Below are positions 61,765 to 64,000 of a stretch of 64,000 nucleotides of DNA, piece by piece. This DNA is from Bergeyella_A cardium (GTDB taxonomy: Bacteria; Bacteroidota; Bacteroidia; Flavobacteriales; Weeksellaceae): assembly GCF_030012605.2 (NCBI RefSeq), contig NZ_CP114055.2; one strand, written 5' to 3'. How positions within the stretch are numbered: the stretch's first letter is position 1; every line of letters starts with the position of its first letter. The notes under the pieces are model-generated. The model was given only the letters and a program-made list of their open reading frames with translations. It was not told the DNA's origin and made no database searches. A program made the translations under genes and the position numbers.

Positions 61765-62655
61765 TCAGTTAATAATTGTCTTTGTTTGTATGATGACGGG
61801 GAAGTGATCGCTTTGTCCGCCCAAGTATCTGCTTCCGGCGAAGGTTCGCGAGGGCTTTCCGTGCTGCTTCAGTTGTTCTGGAGCAAAGATTTCTGCTTTT
61901 ACAAACGCTAACGGGAAGTTTTCTGACACGAGATGTTCGGAGAAGAGAATCTGATCAAACAACAAACCCTTTGAGCGATGGAAATTGGAAAACGACCTAT
62001 TGGCATAAACCTCTGAAAAAGGGTTTATCAGCTGGAAACGAGGGCTTATATTCATCAGATTTCTTATGGCTTCATCATTAGGATTGGCATTAAAATCACC
62101 GAGAATGATGACGGGCTCTTTTTGGGCGTTAAGATTGTTTATCAGATGCTCTTTGAGGGTGTTCAGTATGATTTCTCTTTTGTTTTTTGCCTCATCTGAC
62201 CCTCTTCGGGACGGGAGATGGAGGGTATAAACATTGAATATTGAGTTGCAATACTGTATTTTAGTAAAGATGATGCTTCTGGTTTCCGAAACGGGAAGAG
62301 GCTCGGAATGGAGGACCTCTATTTCCTTAGAATCATAGAGTAAAGCGGTATCTACGCCCCTTTTGTCACGGCCTTTGTAATGTATAATGCCGTAGCTAGA
62401 AAGCGGCGGATATTGTATTAAGTCTTCCAGAGGCTGTATGCCCTGTACCTCGCATACGCCAATGATGATCGGGAGGCTCCCGTAGGTTTTTTGTATTAAT
62501 AGGAGTGTTTCTGAAATGCTTTTTAGCTTTTTTTGGTATCGGCTGAGCGACCAATTTCTCAATTGATTATCAATATTCTGAGAACTTAGAGGATAAAATA
62601 AATTCTCCAGATTGTAAAACATCAAAAGGGCAGTATTTCCTTTGGCTCTCAGCAT
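61765..62655 (-). CDS. endonuclease/exonuclease/phosphatase family protein
   Basis: A 296-residue protein without a clear signal peptide. EEP-family catalytic boxes: LMFYNLENLFYPLS (Asn), IGVCEVQGIQPLEDL (metal Glu), IILGDFNANPNDEAIRNLM (Asp-x-Asn) and the end motif LGGQSDHFPVIIQT (Asp-His). It could cleave DNA, phosphoinositide-like or nucleotide substrates. Its start is 9 bases after the GtrA stop on the same strand, suggesting one transcript. Confidence 0.9.
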   Translation of the reverse strand: MLRAKGNTALLMFYNLENLFYPLSSQNIDNQLRNWSLSRYQKKLKSISETLLLIQKTYGSLPIIIGVCEVQGIQPLEDLIQYPPLSSYGIIHYKGRDKRGVDTALLYDSKEIEVLHSEPLPVSETRSIIFTKIQYCNSIFNVYTLHLPSRRGSDEAKNKREIILNTLKEHLINNLNAQKEPVIILGDFNANPNDEAIRNLMNISPRFQLINPFSEVYANRSFSNFHRSKGLLFDQILFSEHLVSENFPLAFVKAEIFAPEQLKQHGKPSRTFAGSRYLGGQSDHFPVIIQTKTIIN

Positions 62656-62664
62656 TATCTTGTA

Positions 62665-63123
62665 TTATCCATTAAAAATCATTTTCTTTTTCACGAAATA
62701 ATTCAGTATTGAGGTTAGAATAATCGCAGATATTTTGCTTAAAACCTCCGCGCTAAATGTGAAAATGATGAGTTTTAAGTGATTCTTGAAAACAAAAGTA
62801 AAAAATATTTGAAAGAAAACCAAACTCAGAAGAGTACTTAGCAATGAAACCAACATAAAGTAGGCAAACTCCCTCCTTTTGGAGTGCTTCCCCCTCTGGA
62901 ATACGAACCAAATGCTGAAGAAATAGTTCGTAATAATGCCGAGCGAGGTAGAAAAAACATTGCTCAAAGGGAAATGTATGCCGTAGAAATTGGTCTCGGA
63001 GGAGATGATTGAAGGGAGAATGAGGCTTAGTCCTTTAAAACTACTCACCTCTATCATCGCACTAAGACCGCCCGCTATAATAAATAAGAATAGCTGTTTT
63101 TGTTTGAAAAAGATTTGCTTCAT
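62665..63123 (-). CDS. GtrA family membrane protein
   Basis: A 152-residue protein with four membrane helices (FLFIIAGGLSAMIEVSSFKGL, SNVFSTSLGIITNYFFSIWFVF, FAYFMLVSLLSTLLSLVFFQIFFTF and a fourth ending SILNYFVKKKMIF). The NY.....F.F motif is typical of GtrA, which flips or carries sugar-lipid intermediates. The start at 63123 is preferred to an upstream in-frame ATG at 63144. Divergent from purA. Confidence 0.88.
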   Translation of the reverse strand: MKQIFFKQKQLFLFIIAGGLSAMIEVSSFKGLSLILPSIISSETNFYGIHFPLSNVFSTSLGIITNYFFSIWFVFQRGKHSKRREFAYFMLVSLLSTLLSLVFFQIFFTFVFKNHLKLIIFTFSAEVLSKISAIILTSILNYFVKKKMIFNG

Positions 63124-63180
63124 TGAAACACATTTGGGCTGCAAAAGTAGTATTTAATCATAAATTAGTGTGAATTTAAT

Positions 63181-63212
63181 TTTGTGGCTGATGCATTTTT
63201 AACTTACTTTTG
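63181..63212 (+). promoter_or_regulatory. purA promoter
   Basis: TTTG at 63181-63184, 20 bases, TACTTTTG at 63205-63212: canonical promoter, 28 bases before the purA ATG. Confidence 0.76.
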
Positions 63213-63240
63213 TGAGCATCTAAAAAAAAGTAAAGAAAAT

Positions 63241-64000
63241 ATGTCTACCTATGTAGTTGTAGGTCTCCAATACGGAGACGAAGGTAAAGGTAAAATTACC
63301 GATGTTCTATCCGCAAAATCTGATTATGTAGTTCGTTTCCAAGGTGGTGATAATGCCGGGCACACTGTCTATGCGGGCGATGAGAAGTTCGTTCTCCACC
63401 TCCTCCCCTCAGGAGTTCTCCAATGCAAAGGGAAATGTATTATTGCCAATGGCGTAGTGGTAAATCCTAAGTCCTTTATTAAAGAAATCGAGCAAATTGA
63501 GAGCAAAGGACTCAGAACTGATCATGTATTCATCAGTAGAAGAGCTCATGTGATTATGCCTTATCACATCCTCTTGGATACTTATAGAGAAGAAGAGCAA
63601 GGTGGAACACAAATCGGGACTACAAAAAAGGGAATCGGTCCTTGCTATGAGGATAAAATCGCTCGAGTGGGTATTCGTATGATAGATTTACTCAACCCCG
63701 AAGTACTGAGAGAAAAGATTGAGAAAAATCTGAAAGTAAAAAATGCTCTTTTTGAAAAATATTTTGGCAAACCCGCCCTTAATGTAGATGAACTCTACGA
63801 AGAATTCCTCGCTATCGGTCAGAAGCTAAAAAATAGAATCGTAGATACCGAACTTGAACTCAATGAAGCTATAAGAGTTGGAAAGAATATCCTCTTTGAA
63901 GGTGCGCAAGCCCTAATGCTGGATATTGATTTTGGGACTTATCCATTTGTAACCTCTTCTTCTCCATCTACTGGTGGGGTTTGTACAGGTGCGGGCGTAC
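63241..64000 (+). CDS. purA: adenylosuccinate synthetase (5' part; runs off the window)
   Basis: The first 253 codons of PurA, which joins IMP and aspartate to form adenylosuccinate on the AMP branch. Family marks: VVVGLQYGDEGKGKITDVLS (GTP loop, catalytic Asp), RFQGGDNAGHTVYAG (catalytic His), HLLPSGVL, IGTTKKGIGPCYEDKIARVGIRM and ILFEGAQALMLDIDFGTYPFVTSSS near the edge. The 3' part lies outside. Own promoter. Confidence 0.96.
   Translation, partial: MSTYVVVGLQYGDEGKGKITDVLSAKSDYVVRFQGGDNAGHTVYAGDEKFVLHLLPSGVLQCKGKCIIANGVVVNPKSFIKEIEQIESKGLRTDHVFISRRAHVIMPYHILLDTYREEEQGGTQIGTTKKGIGPCYEDKIARVGIRMIDLLNPEVLREKIEKNLKVKNALFEKYFGKPALNVDELYEEFLAIGQKLKNRIVDTELELNEAIRVGKNILFEGAQALMLDIDFGTYPFVTSSSPSTGGVCTGAGV

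Overview
The window is chromosomal DNA from a member of the Bacteroidota, class Flavobacteriia. It most resembles the Chryseobacterium/Riemerella/Bergeyella group (Weeksellaceae), although the genus cannot be fixed from sequence reading alone. The evidence is AT-rich DNA, many promoters of the Bacteroidota form (TTTG, about 19-21 bp, then TAnnTTTG), almost no Shine-Dalgarno sequences, and lipoproteins of the SCxK type. Further support comes from secreted proteins with a type IX secretion (Por) C-terminal tail and the flavobacterial order parA-parB-DUF5683-dapB-lepB-wbqC. No rRNA, tRNA, CRISPR array or insertion sequence was seen.

Layout. 1-14.8 kb is mostly housekeeping: Lrp regulator, LMW phosphatase, M3 peptidase, pyrG, pepD, recO, holB and the rpsF-rpsR-rplI ribosomal genes, with three YceI-type lipid-binding proteins spread among them. 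14.9-21.5 kb holds a heptamer tract, a 21-bp-period dyad array and a complete RND efflux operon (regulator, adaptor, pump, outer-membrane channel) with a clear operator-like palindrome at its promoter. 21.6-25.7 kb has a GNAT enzyme, a SanA-like protein, a TlpA lipoprotein, a FecCD permease, a possible leader-peptide/terminator unit and purM. 25.7-28.4 kb is a cluster of Sel1-repeat genes with decayed copies between them.

28.5-34.5 kb is an accessory-looking stretch: DUF695/RraB-like protein, metallophosphoesterase, purN, then an AT-rich block with a phospholipase-D-like membrane protein, a J-domain protein, a HIRAN-domain protein, a truncated DUF5655-type pseudogene, an unknown membrane protein and a sugar acetyltransferase. 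34.5-47.7 kb returns to core genes: DUF3999/DUF2339 pair, peptidase E, purH, rimO, etfBA, an ECF sigma factor, wbqC and lepB. 47.7-53.6 kb is an inserted cassette of three tandem BspA-like repeat proteins with T9SS tails, preceded by a strong promoter and a long perfect hairpin and followed by a second 21-bp-period dyad array. 53.6-64 kb carries dapB, parB, parA, tonB, punA, lpxK, aroB, deoC, a nuclease/phosphatase, gtrA and the start of purA.

Working together: purM, purN, purH, purA and punA cover parts of purine synthesis and salvage but are scattered rather than in one operon. The most unusual content is the pair of 21-bp dyad arrays. Both lie in tail-to-tail intergenic gaps, and in both the arms of each dyad change together from unit to unit. 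Next in interest are the PLD/J-domain/HIRAN block and the expanding Sel1 and BspA families.
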